Notes: generated by a model not told the origin, from the sequence alone. Counted from the first letter of the stretch, positions 42,688 to 52,117 are shown. The stretch is DNA of 64,000 bases from JAVBLP01 sp052034625 (GCA_052034625.1 JBPOII010000002.1:1-64000); one strand, 5' to 3'. Numbers and translations are program-made.

Positions 42688-45600
42688 TTTGTGTAGTGTA
42701 ACTCAACTATATCCTGGCTGCCTATAGCCTTTTCAATATCATCTATAAAACTGTCCGAACAATCGGAAAGATAAGGTGTTTCAAGCAAATAATTGCCGCT
42801 TATAGGATCTTCAAGATCAATATAAACCTTTGCTTTACCTTTATATTTTTCAAACAATTTATCGAGTTCTTTTTTTAGAGCATCGTCAAATCTTGTTGTA
42901 GAAAGTTTTATATGTACTTTCCCGCAATTCGGCTGGAACTTCTTTTTAGCTTCGTCAATTGTCATCATTTCTTCAACAATAATCTCGGCCTGTCCTTCGG
43001 AACCCATAAGCCTGCCTTTGACTACAACAACACTATTCGGCGTAAGATATTCCTGATATTTTTCAAAAGATTTCGGGAAAAGTATAGCTTCAACATTTCC
43101 ATAAAGATCTTCAATTTTAAACTTTGCATAAGGCTCTTTTTTGGTTTTTGAAATAAGTTTTTTAACAGATGAAATCATACCGGCAACACGTACAATTTGT
43201 GCATCTTTAATATTTATATCTTCTTTTGGGGTCGGAAGATTGTCCAGTCTGTAATTTGAATAGGCTATAAGCTCTCTTCTCCTTGGCGTTAAAGGATGTC
43301 CTGAAAGGTAAAAACCCAGCACTTCTTTTTCAAATTCCAATGCTTCAAAAGATTCAAGCGGCTTTGCTTTTTGCAGCGATACTTCATGCGATATGGTTTC
43401 AGCGGAATCAAAAAGAAAACCCTGTGCCGACTCTCTATCGGATTTGATCTTTGCCGCCTTATCAACGGAAGTATCTATACTTTGTATAATACTTGCCCTT
43501 ATTTCAAGTTTATCAGTGCCGAAAGAATCAAAAACGCCTGCTTTTGCAAGACTTTCCAATGCTTTTTTATTTGTGGACTTAAGATCTATCCTAAGTAAAA
43601 AATCATCCCAATCTTTATACGGTCCGTCTTCAGCTCTTGTCTTTTCTATAGAATCGGTTATACCTTCACCGACATTTTTTACGGCAAGCAAACCAAACCT
43701 AATATTGCCATTCTCTATTGCGAATTTACCGTATGAATGCTGTATATCAGGCGGAAGTATATTTATGCCGAAAGATCCGGCATCATCAAGATACATAACA
43801 AGTTTACTTTCTTCATTATCTTTGATAGCCGAACGGCCTATCTCGGAATTTAAAAGTGCGGTTATGTATTCAAGCGGATAATTAGCTTTTAAATATGCCG
43901 TTCGATAAGAGACAATCCCGTATGCTGCTGAATGTGATTTATTGAAACCGTAACCGGCAAAATTAACTATATTATTATATATTTTATCAGCAGTTTTTTT
44001 GTTTATCTTATTTTTCTCGGCACCTTTTATAAACTTTTCACTCAACTCCTGAATAATTTCAGGATTTTTTTTACTCATGGCTTTACGCAAACCGTCCGCT
44101 TCGCCGGGCGTAAAACCGGCAAGAACAATAGCCATTTTCATAACTTGTTCCTGATATAAAATAACGCCGTAAGTATCCGCAAGTATCGGCTCCTGTAAAG
44201 GATGGTCATACTCTATCTTTTTTCTGCCATGTTTTCTTTCTACAAAATCGTCTAACATTCCGGAACGCATTGGACCGGGACGGTATAATGCTATCAAAGC
44301 GATAATATCATCTATATTTGTCGGTTTTAATTTTCTTATAAGATCCCTCATTCCTTTACTTTCAAGCTGAAAAACCCCAAGTGCCTTGGCTTCTGCGAGC
44401 AGTTCATAGGTTTTCTTATCATCAAGAGGTATTGTACCGATATCAAAATCGGGTTTTTTATTTTGAACAAGTTTTACGCAGTCATCTATAATAGTAAGCG
44501 TTCTAAGACCTAAAAAGTCGACTTTAAGAAGTCCTAAATTCGGCAAAACTACGCCGTCATACTGCGTTGTTATTATATCTCTTGACCCCTTTGCAAGCGG
44601 TGAATAATTAGTTATCTCCTCATTTGCTATTACCATACCTGCCGCATGAACACCGGTATGTCTTTTAAGACCTTCAAGTTTTTGTGAAGTATTTATAAGC
44701 TTTTCAACTTTTGGATCTGATTTAACGAGTTTTGCAAGATCAGCAGAAGTTTTAAGAGCTTCAACAATGCTTGAATTTTGCGGTATAAGTTTTGCGATAT
44801 TGTTCGATTCTGTAGGTGTAAAGCCCATCGCCCTTGCCACATCTTTTATTACAAGCCTTGCCTGCATTGAACCGAAAGTAATGATCTGTGCACATTTTTC
44901 TTCCCCGTATTTTTTACGGACATATTGTATTACTTCATCACGCCCTGTATCTGCAAAATCTATATCAAGGTCAGGCATTGAAAGTCTGTCAGGATTTAGG
45001 AATCTTTCAAAAAGAAGTCCATACTTTAAAGGACATATATCGGTAATACCTAAGGTATAGGCTACCATAGCACCTGCCCCGGAACCTCTGCCCGGGCCAA
45101 CAGGTATGCCTTGCGATTTAGCATAATTAATGAAATCGGCAACTATAAGAAAGTATGAAGCAAAGCCCATCGTATTGATAATGCCAAGTTCATGCTTAAG
45201 CCTTTCTTCATGTTCCGGTTTTACATTACCATATCTTTTAACAAGTCCTTCACGGCACAATTTCTCAAGATATTCCGAATCTGACTTATATTCTTTTGGA
45301 ACCGGGAACTTTGGCAAAAGCAGCTGATCGGACTTTATTTCAAGATTAGTCTTTTCCGCTATTTCAAGAGTGTTTTTTAAAGCATCCGGCACATATGAAA
45401 AAGTTTTTGCCATTTCTTCCGGCGAACGAAAATAGAAAAGATCGGAATCAAAACGCATTCTTTTTACATCATCTATCATTTTACCAGTGCCAATACAAAG
45501 CAAAATATCATGTATCTCAGCATCTTCTTTTCTAAGGAAATGACAGTCATTTGTAGCAACAAGCGGAATGCCTGTTTTCTTTGATATTTCAAGCAGATCC

Positions 45601-46199
45601 GGTATTATTTTCTGCTGGTCTGCAAGACCATTGTCCATAATTTCAAGATAGAAATTATCTTTGCCAAAAATATCTCTTAATTCAATTGCCGCATTTTCAG
45701 CTTTTTCAGTATTTCCCTTTAAAAGGAAAGAAGCTACTTCGCCGGCTAAACATCCAGACATTGCAATTATGCCATCGCTGTATTTGCGGAGAACTTCTTT
45801 ATCCACTCTCGGTTTATAGTAAAAACCTTCAATAAACCCTATGCTGACTATTTGCATAAGGTTTTGATAACCTTTAAAATTCTTTGCAAGAAGAGTTAAA
45901 TGATTATAATTTCCGCCGTCTTCGGCATCTCTGTCAATATTTTTATCAAATCTTGATTTCGGTGCAACATATACTTCACAGCCTATAATGGGTTTTATAC
46001 CGCTTGCTTTTGCAGCCCAGTAAAATTCCATAGCACCATACATATTGCCATGATCGGTAATTGCTACAGCCGGCATTTTATGCTCTTTGGCTATGATGTC
46101 AAAAAGTTCTCCGGGCTTACCTTTATCATTTGTTATTCTTACTGCTCCGTCAAGAAGTGAATATTCGGTATGATTATGTAAATGTACAAATTCCGCCAT
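42684..46199 (-). CDS. dnaE: DNA polymerase III alpha subunit
   Basis: 1171 codons, typical DnaE1 length. An N-terminal PHP domain (LHNHTEYSLLDG, residues 7-18), palm domain with catalytic aspartates in MPDLDIDFAD (about 405), PGRGSGAGAMVAYTLG, the GLKRHTGVHAAGMVI and GYGFNKSHSAAYGIVSY segments, and a C-terminal OB-fold (about 990-1070, VRVAGMISSVKKLISKTKKE). It is the replicative polymerase. An AAGGAAG ribosome site precedes the ATG. Confidence 0.97.
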   Translation of the reverse strand: MAEFVHLHNHTEYSLLDGAVRITNDKGKPGELFDIIAKEHKMPAVAITDHGNMYGAMEFYWAAKASGIKPIIGCEVYVAPKSRFDKNIDRDAEDGGNYNHLTLLAKNFKGYQNLMQIVSIGFIEGFYYKPRVDKEVLRKYSDGIIAMSGCLAGEVASFLLKGNTEKAENAAIELRDIFGKDNFYLEIMDNGLADQQKIIPDLLEISKKTGIPLVATNDCHFLRKEDAEIHDILLCIGTGKMIDDVKRMRFDSDLFYFRSPEEMAKTFSYVPDALKNTLEIAEKTNLEIKSDQLLLPKFPVPKEYKSDSEYLEKLCREGLVKRYGNVKPEHEERLKHELGIINTMGFASYFLIVADFINYAKSQGIPVGPGRGSGAGAMVAYTLGITDICPLKYGLLFERFLNPDRLSMPDLDIDFADTGRDEVIQYVRKKYGEEKCAQIITFGSMQARLVIKDVARAMGFTPTESNNIAKLIPQNSSIVEALKTSADLAKLVKSDPKVEKLINTSQKLEGLKRHTGVHAAGMVIANEEITNYSPLAKGSRDIITTQYDGVVLPNLGLLKVDFLGLRTLTIIDDCVKLVQNKKPDFDIGTIPLDDKKTYELLAEAKALGVFQLESKGMRDLIRKLKPTNIDDIIALIALYRPGPMRSGMLDDFVERKHGRKKIEYDHPLQEPILADTYGVILYQEQVMKMAIVLAGFTPGEADGLRKAMSKKNPEIIQELSEKFIKGAEKNKINKKTADKIYNNIVNFAGYGFNKSHSAAYGIVSYRTAYLKANYPLEYITALLNSEIGRSAIKDNEESKLVMYLDDAGSFGINILPPDIQHSYGKFAIENGNIRFGLLAVKNVGEGITDSIEKTRAEDGPYKDWDDFLLRIDLKSTNKKALESLAKAGVFDSFGTDKLEIRASIIQSIDTSVDKAAKIKSDRESAQGFLFDSAETISHEVSLQKAKPLESFEALEFEKEVLGFYLSGHPLTPRRRELIAYSNYRLDNLPTPKEDINIKDAQIVRVAGMISSVKKLISKTKKEPYAKFKIEDLYGNVEAILFPKSFEKYQEYLTPNSVVVVKGRLMGSEGQAEIIVEEMMTIDEAKKKFQPNCGKVHIKLSTTRFDDALKKELDKLFEKYKGKAKVYIDLEDPISGNYLLETPYLSDCSDSFIDDIEKAIGSQDIVELHYTN

Positions 46200-46221
46200 T
46201 AAAAACTTCCTTGTTTTATTT

Positions 46222-46236
46222 TGGTATATTATACCA
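46222..46236. promoter_or_regulatory. Perfect palindrome over the dnaE -10 box
   Basis: TGGTATA-T-TATACCA contains the minus-strand TATAAT (46228-46233). It may simply be promoter sequence or may be an operator for dnaE. Confidence 0.4.
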
Positions 46237-46324
46237 TATTCGGAAAAACTACAAGGGCTTTACTCCACCTGATTAAAATTGGTAAAATTAAACATATAAT
46301 TAATTTATTGTTCGGAGGCATAAA

Positions 46325-46894
46325 ATGAAAACAAGAACAAAAAGTGCTCTTTTGCTTGTAGACTTTCAAAACGATTATTTTTACAATGGATCTTGCCCGC
46401 TTGAAGGAAGTTTTGAAGCAAGCCTTAATGCACAGGAAATTCTACAAACTTTCAGAAATGCCAAAGAACTTGTTGTACATATCAGACAGGTTTCAAATCT
46501 TAGAGAAGCAGGTTCTCTTGTTCCTGACTCTATCGGTTCGCAAATTCACGACCATGTAAGACCTTTTATGGGTGAAAAAGTTATGACAAAAAACTCTCCC
46601 AATGCTTTCAAAGATACGGAACTTGATAAAGTTCTTGATTATTTCGAAATACATAATGTAGTTATCTGCGGAATGATGACACATTTGGGCGTTGATTCTA
46701 CCACGCGTGCCGCTTCCGACCTCGGCTTTGACTGTACCGTAATATCAGATGCTTGTGCCACAAGAGGTCTGACGCTTTTTGATAAAAAAGTAAGTGCTCA
46801 AGAGGTCCAAACAGCTTTTTTAGGTGCTTTAAAAGGTACATTTGCTAAGGTTCAGACCACTGAAGATTTTCTTTATAAATACAGATTCGGATAA
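46325..46894 (+). CDS. Isochorismatase-fold protein lacking the catalytic cysteine
   Basis: 189 codons. Isochorismatase/cysteine hydrolase fold: D13 (LLVDFQNDYF), K89 (VMTKNSPNAF), the VVICGMMTHLGVDSTTRAA helix and AQEVQTAFLGAL. In amidohydrolase members such as nicotinamidase the residue after MMTHx is the nucleophilic Cys; here it is G122. True isochorismatases (EntB-like) also carry Gly there, so it may hydrolyse a vinyl ether or be non-catalytic. GGAGG ribosome site. Convergent with the GT-C gene. Confidence 0.85.
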   Translation: MKTRTKSALLLVDFQNDYFYNGSCPLEGSFEASLNAQEILQTFRNAKELVVHIRQVSNLREAGSLVPDSIGSQIHDHVRPFMGEKVMTKNSPNAFKDTELDKVLDYFEIHNVVICGMMTHLGVDSTTRAASDLGFDCTVISDACATRGLTLFDKKVSAQEVQTAFLGALKGTFAKVQTTEDFLYKYRFG

Positions 46895-46911
46895 AAGTTT
46901 TTAGAAAGACT

Positions 46912-48408
46912 TTACTTTATATTTTCAGCTTCACTTTCCGGATTTTTGAGCAATACATTATTTATATAATCTATTCTGCCCACAATATTTTGATTTACAA
47001 GATCATATTGCAGGTCATAACCGTATTTATTTTCTTCAAGAACTTCTTTTGCTTTATTCAGATAAACCAAAACATAATAAAGATTACTTTCCCAATTCAG
47101 TTTTAATGTCCATCCCCAAACTTCCGCTATACCGCCGTTCTTTATCATAGAATCCGTAACGCTCTCCGGATTTTTCCAAGAGTATTTTCTGGCAGAAGTA
47201 TTACCGGCTGAAGCGGCAATAAATGAACCTATCAACAATACACATATCCATTTTCTATATTCTTTGGCATAAGGGAAAATATAATATTCAAAAAAAGCAT
47301 ATATGGCAAAAAACACTCCGATACTTGCCATATACATATACCGCAGACTTATAAGTTCTGTCTTATACATTACTACCATTCCGGGCAAAAGGAAAAACAG
47401 AAATATAAGCGGTGCTATAAGCATCATTTTGTTTTTCCTATAGATAAGCACACTTACTGCAATATATGCCGCAAGTACAAAGAATTTTGACAAATAAGTT
47501 AAAGGCGCCTGCATAAATAAAGGCAAAGGAGGTGCAAAGATAATATCGAAAAAAGGCGGAACAAAACAGTAAATTATATAATCTGCAAGCAAAGCCGGCA
47601 TTTTATAAAAAGAGCTCCACCCGAACAGTTTTGCAAAAAATATCATGCCGTTATCAAAAACAGCTTCATAATTTTCCACACTGTTGCGTATATACGAAAT
47701 ATATAGATTTATGATCAAAACTATCACTGCCGCCACTATAAAAGGCAGTATTCTTATAATTATTTTTTTTATGCTATTGCGATTTTCCTTGAGCATTTCA
47801 TAAGAAAAAAGAAGTGCAGGTAAAACTATTACGGTAGGCCAGAAAAAAAGACCAACAATATACAAAAATAATGACAGCAGAAGAAAATGTTTATCCTGAT
47901 TATGTTTAAGACCTTTTGCATCGACAAATGTATAAGCATAGAAAGAAGAGAGAGCAAAAAAAGCCGTAAACAAATGTCCTCTGGCGGCAATTTCGTTTAC
48001 GGCATTACTGCAAACAGGCGCAACGGCAAAAGTCAGTGCTGTCAAAAAAGCGGCCCTATAAGATCCTGAAAGGCGCAATATCAAAAGATAACATAATAAA
48101 ACATTAAAGACATGAAGAATGTCGCTGAGCAGATGTGAAAAATGTGGATTGAAATAGAAAGCAAGATTTAAAATATAGTTCGTAATATGTTTTAAAGGAA
48201 CGTAAAAATGGAAAGAGCCTATATCGGTAAAAAGACTTATAGCATCACTTTGACGCGGATCAACATACTTATTATTAACTACCTCTTTATAGTCGTCATA
48301 ATATCCATAATTATTGAAAAAGTTCCCGAAATACAAAGCACCTGATACTGCGGCAAGAATTAATATATGAAATATAAAACTCTTTGCTTTAAAAAAATCT
48401 TTAAACAT
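46912..48408 (-). CDS. GT-C-like multi-TM membrane protein (TMTC/PMT-type)
   Basis: 498 codons from the ATG at 48408 (MFKDFFKAKSF), with a GGGCGGA ribosome site; the earlier start overlaps the fmdB end. About ten membrane helices. The first loop carries a YYDDYKEVVNNKYV motif, the DD...N..V pattern of TMTC/protein-mannosyltransferase GT-C enzymes, followed by FYVPLKHITNYILN and LLSDILHVFNVLL, which fit. The C-terminal 100 residues are soluble. Likely transfers sugar from a lipid carrier in the periplasm, substrate unknown. Follows fmdB by 11 nt. Confidence 0.75.
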   Translation of the reverse strand: MFKDFFKAKSFIFHILILAAVSGALYFGNFFNNYGYYDDYKEVVNNKYVDPRQSDAISLFTDIGSFHFYVPLKHITNYILNLAFYFNPHFSHLLSDILHVFNVLLCYLLILRLSGSYRAAFLTALTFAVAPVCSNAVNEIAARGHLFTAFFALSSFYAYTFVDAKGLKHNQDKHFLLLSLFLYIVGLFFWPTVIVLPALLFSYEMLKENRNSIKKIIIRILPFIVAAVIVLIINLYISYIRNSVENYEAVFDNGMIFFAKLFGWSSFYKMPALLADYIIYCFVPPFFDIIFAPPLPLFMQAPLTYLSKFFVLAAYIAVSVLIYRKNKMMLIAPLIFLFFLLPGMVVMYKTELISLRYMYMASIGVFFAIYAFFEYYIFPYAKEYRKWICVLLIGSFIAASAGNTSARKYSWKNPESVTDSMIKNGGIAEVWGWTLKLNWESNLYYVLVYLNKAKEVLEENKYGYDLQYDLVNQNIVGRIDYINNVLLKNPESEAENIK

Positions 48409-48419
48409 TTCCGCCCTGC

Positions 48420-48644
48420 CTAATGGCAGCAGCCGCTGCCGCATTTATGTTTAGATTTAGAAGGGCAATAATCACCTGTACCGCAAGAAGGCGACATATT
48501 TGAAGATGAAGAAAAAGTTGAAAACTGTTTTTCGACTTCTTTACTTTTGCACTTTGGACATTCTATATCATTATCTTCACCGCTTAAAATGAGCTTTTCA
48601 AATTTTCCACCGCACTTCTTACAAACAAATTCAAATAAAGGCAT
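48420..48644 (-). CDS. FmdB family zinc-ribbon protein
   Basis: 74 codons from the ATG at 48644, which has an AGAGGTTG ribosome site and gives the family start MPLFEFVCKKCGGKFEKL. Two CxxC pairs (VCKKCGG, IECPKCKS) form the zinc ribbon; the C-terminus is Ser- and Cys-rich (CGSGCCH). FmdB proteins are small putative regulators of unknown role. The longer frame upstream lies inside the helicase gene. Its ATG begins 1 nt after the helicase stop. Confidence 0.9.
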   Translation of the reverse strand: MPLFEFVCKKCGGKFEKLILSGEDNDIECPKCKSKEVEKQFSTFSSSSNMSPSCGTGDYCPSKSKHKCGSGCCH

Positions 48645-48645
48645 T

Positions 48646-50400
48646 TTAACAACCTCTTTTTCCATGCTTTTTATTGCCGAAAGATTTGGATTTTCCGCCG
48701 CCTTTACGGTTAAAGAACGAAGAACCGCCGCGATTATCACGTCCGCCGCTTTTTGAATGTCCGCCATAATGTTTTCCTGAACTGCCTCTGTTTGCATTTT
48801 CAGATTCTTTCGCGGGCTCTACCGAAACTATCTTCCCCCTTATATTACTTGCACTTAAAGCATTGATTATATTATCCGCGTGTTCATTCGGGACTTCTAC
48901 AAAAGAAAAAGAATCAAGTATTTTAATATTGCCTACAATATCTCCTGAAAGCCCTGTTTCTCCGGCTATCGCACCGACAAAATCGCCTGCACCTACGCCG
49001 TCTTTTTTACCTATATTTATAAAAAGTCTTGTCATACCGTAACCTCTGGCACCGGTATTCTCATAACCTCTTTTAGCGAAAATATCCTCTTTTTGTTCCT
49101 GCTCTTTTTTTTCATTGTCAAAAAACATTTTCACAAGAGCGGCGGCTACATCTAAAGATGTGATCTCATCGGAAATAAGCGATTCTATAGTCTTTACATA
49201 CTTTTCCGTTCCTTTGTCTTTAAGGTTCTCTTTTATTTTTTCAAGAAGCATAGTCGTTTTTATATTCTCAACATCTGCAAGAGAAGGAACTGTTGCTCTC
49301 TTAATGCTTGCTTTGGTATATCTCTGTATGTCGCGGAGTTTATATATATCTTTTCCCGAAACAAAACTATAAGCTTTTCCTGTCTTACCGGCCCTTCCCG
49401 TCCTGCCTATTCTGTGAACATAATCTTCATCATCATTTGGAATATCGAAATTGAAAACCATATCTATATCGTCAACATCTATACCTCTTGCGGCAACATC
49501 GGTCGCAATGAGTATTTCTATTGAGCCGCTTCTGAACTTTGCCATAACTCTGTCTCTTTGCGACTGATTCATATCTCCGTGAAGGGCGTCGGCGGAATAG
49601 CCCCTTGCCTGCAATGATGATACGACTTCATCGACTTTTCTTTTCGTATTGCAAAAAACAAGAGAAAGTTTAGGATCATACATATCAAGACATCTTGCAA
49701 GAGCTTCAAGTTTTTGATTTTCCCTTATATCAAAATAATACTGATCAATAAGAGGAACTGTGAGTTTTTCTGTAACAACTTTTATTGTTTCAGGATTTTT
49801 TTGATACTTTTTTGTGAGGAACATAAACTCTTTCGGCATAGTGGCTGAAAAGAAAACTGTCTGTCTTTCTTCCGGCATATTTTTGAGTATAAGCTCTATA
49901 TCATCTCTGAAACCCATATCAAGCATTTCATCGGCTTCATCCAAAACTATGGTTGAAGCATGATCCAGCTTTAAAGTCTTTCTTTCAAGATGGTCTATAA
50001 CGCGTCCCGGCGTTCCGACAACTATCTGTGTACCTTTTGAAAGAGCCGCCATTTGCCTTTGTATAGGTTGTCCGCCGTATACCGGTACTATATTTATGCC
50101 TTTTTTATATTTTGAGAATAATTTTAATTCTTCACAAACCTGTATGGCAAGTTCTCTTGTCGGACAAAGTATTATTGCCTGCACATTCTTACTTTTAGGG
50201 TCGATCTTTTCAAGCAAAGGTATGCCGAATGCCGCCGTTTTCCCTGTTCCTGTCTGTGCCTGTCCGATTATATCTATACCAGTCATCATTCTGGGTATAG
50301 CCATTGCTTGTATAGGTGTTGCTTCTTCAAAGCCTAAATCAGCTACGGCTTTTAATATTTCATTTGATAATTCCATTTCTGCAAAATTTGATGTTTTCAT
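48646..50400 (-). CDS. DEAD-box RNA helicase with DbpA-type RNA-binding domain
   Basis: 584 codons. RecA domain 1 with GQAQTGTGKTAAFGIP, PTRELAIQV, VLDEADEML and FFSATMP; RecA domain 2 with LVFCNTKRKVDEV, TDVAARGIDVDDIDMV and HRIGRTGRAG. A C-terminal DbpA/CsdA-like RNA-binding domain (about 455-530, TRLFINIGKKDGVGAGDFVG) is followed by a Gly/Arg/Lys-rich tail (GGRDNRGGSSFFNRKGGGK). It remodels RNA, perhaps in ribosome assembly or cold adaptation. Gene order DUF116, helicase, fmdB, GT-C is tightly packed. Confidence 0.95.
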   Translation of the reverse strand: MKTSNFAEMELSNEILKAVADLGFEEATPIQAMAIPRMMTGIDIIGQAQTGTGKTAAFGIPLLEKIDPKSKNVQAIILCPTRELAIQVCEELKLFSKYKKGINIVPVYGGQPIQRQMAALSKGTQIVVGTPGRVIDHLERKTLKLDHASTIVLDEADEMLDMGFRDDIELILKNMPEERQTVFFSATMPKEFMFLTKKYQKNPETIKVVTEKLTVPLIDQYYFDIRENQKLEALARCLDMYDPKLSLVFCNTKRKVDEVVSSLQARGYSADALHGDMNQSQRDRVMAKFRSGSIEILIATDVAARGIDVDDIDMVFNFDIPNDDEDYVHRIGRTGRAGKTGKAYSFVSGKDIYKLRDIQRYTKASIKRATVPSLADVENIKTTMLLEKIKENLKDKGTEKYVKTIESLISDEITSLDVAAALVKMFFDNEKKEQEQKEDIFAKRGYENTGARGYGMTRLFINIGKKDGVGAGDFVGAIAGETGLSGDIVGNIKILDSFSFVEVPNEHADNIINALSASNIRGKIVSVEPAKESENANRGSSGKHYGGHSKSGGRDNRGGSSFFNRKGGGKSKSFGNKKHGKRGC

Positions 50401-50409
50401 TTTTTCCTT

Positions 50410-50889
50410 TTAAAAATTCTTTTGTTTTAGTATTTCTTCCACATGCTCTATGTCAGTATCGGTAGACGCACATCCGTCCTTGGTAAGCGGAATATATTGA
50501 ACAGTGATGTCGCTGTCTTTAAATATTTTAAATCCAAGCTCTCCTTCATAATAACATGCAATGCCGACAACAGCCTTCGGTGAGTGTTCATCCGAAAGTT
50601 TCTTAAGCGCTCTTCCGCCTTTAACAATGAACATAGCCTGATAACCAAGCTCTTTTGCCAGCTTGCTTATCTTGTTCAGCGTGCATCCGCCGCATTCGCC
50701 GCAGATATAATAACTGTCTTTTTCTACAGCCGTACAAACAGCGGTATTGCGCATGCAGTGTGGGGCAAAAACAATACGTTTATCAAAAGGAATTGAGGAA
50801 AACTTCTTTTGCTGGGATTTATTCTGTTTGTCTGTAAAGGCCTTATAGATCTGTTCTTTACTCTTTTTTGAACGCTTACACAATTTCAT
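50410..50889 (-). CDS. DUF116 family protein
   Basis: 159 codons from the ATG at 50889; an upstream TTG start would lie in the promoter. A Cys-rich cytoplasmic domain of DUF116: VFAPHCMRN, YYICGECGGCTLNKISKLAKE, VGIACYYEGELG and TKDGCASTDTD. The Cys pattern suggests a metal cluster. Function unknown. No ribosome site; a promoter sits 8 nt before the start, so the operon (with the helicase, fmdB, GT-C) probably begins with a leaderless message. Confidence 0.85.
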   Translation of the reverse strand: MKLCKRSKKSKEQIYKAFTDKQNKSQQKKFSSIPFDKRIVFAPHCMRNTAVCTAVEKDSYYICGECGGCTLNKISKLAKELGYQAMFIVKGGRALKKLSDEHSPKAVVGIACYYEGELGFKIFKDSDITVQYIPLTKDGCASTDTDIEHVEEILKQKNF

Positions 50890-50897
50890 AGTGTATA

Positions 50898-50926
50898 TTT
50901 TTACCAAATATTGATTGAAAAATCAA
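50898..50926 (-). promoter_or_regulatory. DUF116 operon promoter, predicted leaderless
   Basis: TTGATT (50921-50926), 17-base spacer, TAAAAA (50898-50903) on the minus strand, 8 nt before the ATG. The start region TAAAAATATACACTATGAAA resembles that of the DUF1232 gene. Confidence 0.6.
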
Positions 50927-50942
50927 AAAATAATGTAAATAA

Positions 50943-50975
50943 AAATCTCCCCCGCTTACAGAGCGAGGGAGATTT
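50943..50975. terminator. Terminator of the beta-barrel gene pair
   Basis: AAATCTCCCCCGCT-TACAG-AGCGAGGGAGATTT, 14-bp stem with one wobble pair when read on the minus strand; 18 nt past the stop at 50993 and followed there by TTATTTACATT. Confidence 0.8.
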
Positions 50976-50992
50976 ATGTAAATCTTTTTTAT

Positions 50993-51550
50993 TTATAAAT
51001 TGAACTTATATCCCAGATTGACGCCCAATTTACTATAATTAAAATCTAATCTATACGATAAAAATGAATAAGAACCGTAAGAAATATCTATTATAAAACC
51101 CGTAACATATTCATATCCTAAAGAAATTGACCAGTACAGCCCGCCTTTTTTATCTTTCACCGCATTATCATTTATATCAAAATAAACATTCATGCCTACA
51201 TTAGCTTTAAAAAAAACTTCTTCATTCATAGGTATAGGGTTTGCTTTAACGGTAAAATATACAGGAAGATAGAAAAACTTCCACTGTTTATCTGAATATT
51301 TTACGACCCTCGGGGTAACAAATTCCGTACCGGCACCAGCCCTCAAGAAATCAAAGTAAGCTTTCATAAGATATTCCGCAGAAACGGTTATCCCCATATC
51401 AACATTCTCATATTGGCTGTCCCTTTTATTTTCCAGCATAAGACTGCTTACCGGGTCTATTCCTGCCCTTATATTTATTTCTTTTTCTTTGGAAAAACAA
51501 GGTACGCTGAAAAGCATTATGGAAAGTATAACAGCCGGTATCTTTTTCAT
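50993..51550 (-). CDS. Small outer membrane beta-barrel protein, paralog 1
   Basis: 185 codons. Signal peptide (residues 1-20, ending PCFS). The mature part is an alternating strand pattern (VSAEYLMKAYFDFLRAGAGT, FYLPVYFTVKANPI, YWSISLGYEYVTG) ending in LGVNLGYKFNL, an aromatic-rich last strand typical of outer membrane insertion. Size fits an 8-strand barrel of OmpW/OmpX type. It is about as long as the adjacent paralog and follows it by 12 nt. Confidence 0.8.
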   Translation of the reverse strand: MKKIPAVILSIMLFSVPCFSKEKEINIRAGIDPVSSLMLENKRDSQYENVDMGITVSAEYLMKAYFDFLRAGAGTEFVTPRVVKYSDKQWKFFYLPVYFTVKANPIPMNEEVFFKANVGMNVYFDINDNAVKDKKGGLYWSISLGYEYVTGFIIDISYGSYSFLSYRLDFNYSKLGVNLGYKFNL

Positions 51551-51562
51551 TCTTCTCTCCGA

Positions 51563-52117
51563 TTATATCTTGAATTTATAGCCTATATTTATGCCGAGTT
51601 TGCTATAGCTGCAGGCAACTCTGCTGCTAATTTCATATTCCGTATAGTAAAAGCTGTATATCGCTTCAATAATAATGTCAAAATCAAAAGCATATCCTGC
51701 ACCGATCCCCCAATAGAAGCCGCCTTTATTATTTTTGACTCCTTTAACAACAGGATCAAATAAAACTATATATCCTATATTGGCTTTTAGATAAGCTTCG
51801 GGTACAAAATAAAAAGGATTTACCGCAACTGCAGCATATATAGGGAAGTATGAATATTTATCCTTATAATCGGGATTGGTTCCCCTGGCGAACAAATATT
51901 CAAAACCGCCGCCAACTTTTATAATATCGTGTACCGGATATAAATACTCGGCACTTATATTAATGCCAAACTGCGTATCTTTAGCAATTTCAACATTTCC
52001 GATTTTTGTATCTATACGTCCATAAGGGTCCAAACCGAATTTAGCATTAATTTCACCGGAAGCAAAAGCATTGGCTGTAAAAAACATAAATACTGATAAG
52101 ACCAGAAATTTTTTCAT
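51563..52117 (-). CDS. Small outer membrane beta-barrel protein, paralog 2
   Basis: 184 codons. Signal peptide ending at NAFA (residue 19). Shares with paralog 1 the order GLDPxxR, GxxISAEYL, PxYxxVxxNPxxF, LKANIGY, NKGGxYWGIGxGY and the closing YSKLGINIGYKFKI strand. Likely outer membrane. An AGCGGAGAAA ribosome site lies upstream. It lies divergent from tolC, so a shared control region (52118-52285) is possible. Confidence 0.8.
   Translation of the reverse strand: MKKFLVLSVFMFFTANAFASGEINAKFGLDPYGRIDTKIGNVEIAKDTQFGINISAEYLYPVHDIIKVGGGFEYLFARGTNPDYKDKYSYFPIYAAVAVNPFYFVPEAYLKANIGYIVLFDPVVKGVKNNKGGFYWGIGAGYAFDFDIIIEAIYSFYYTEYEISSRVACSYSKLGINIGYKFKI

Noticed and set aside
48645..48797. A longer FmdB start adding 51 residues.
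   Set aside because: The extension overlaps the helicase C-terminus in another frame; the ATG at 48644 has a ribosome site and gives the canonical MPLFEFVCKKCGG start.
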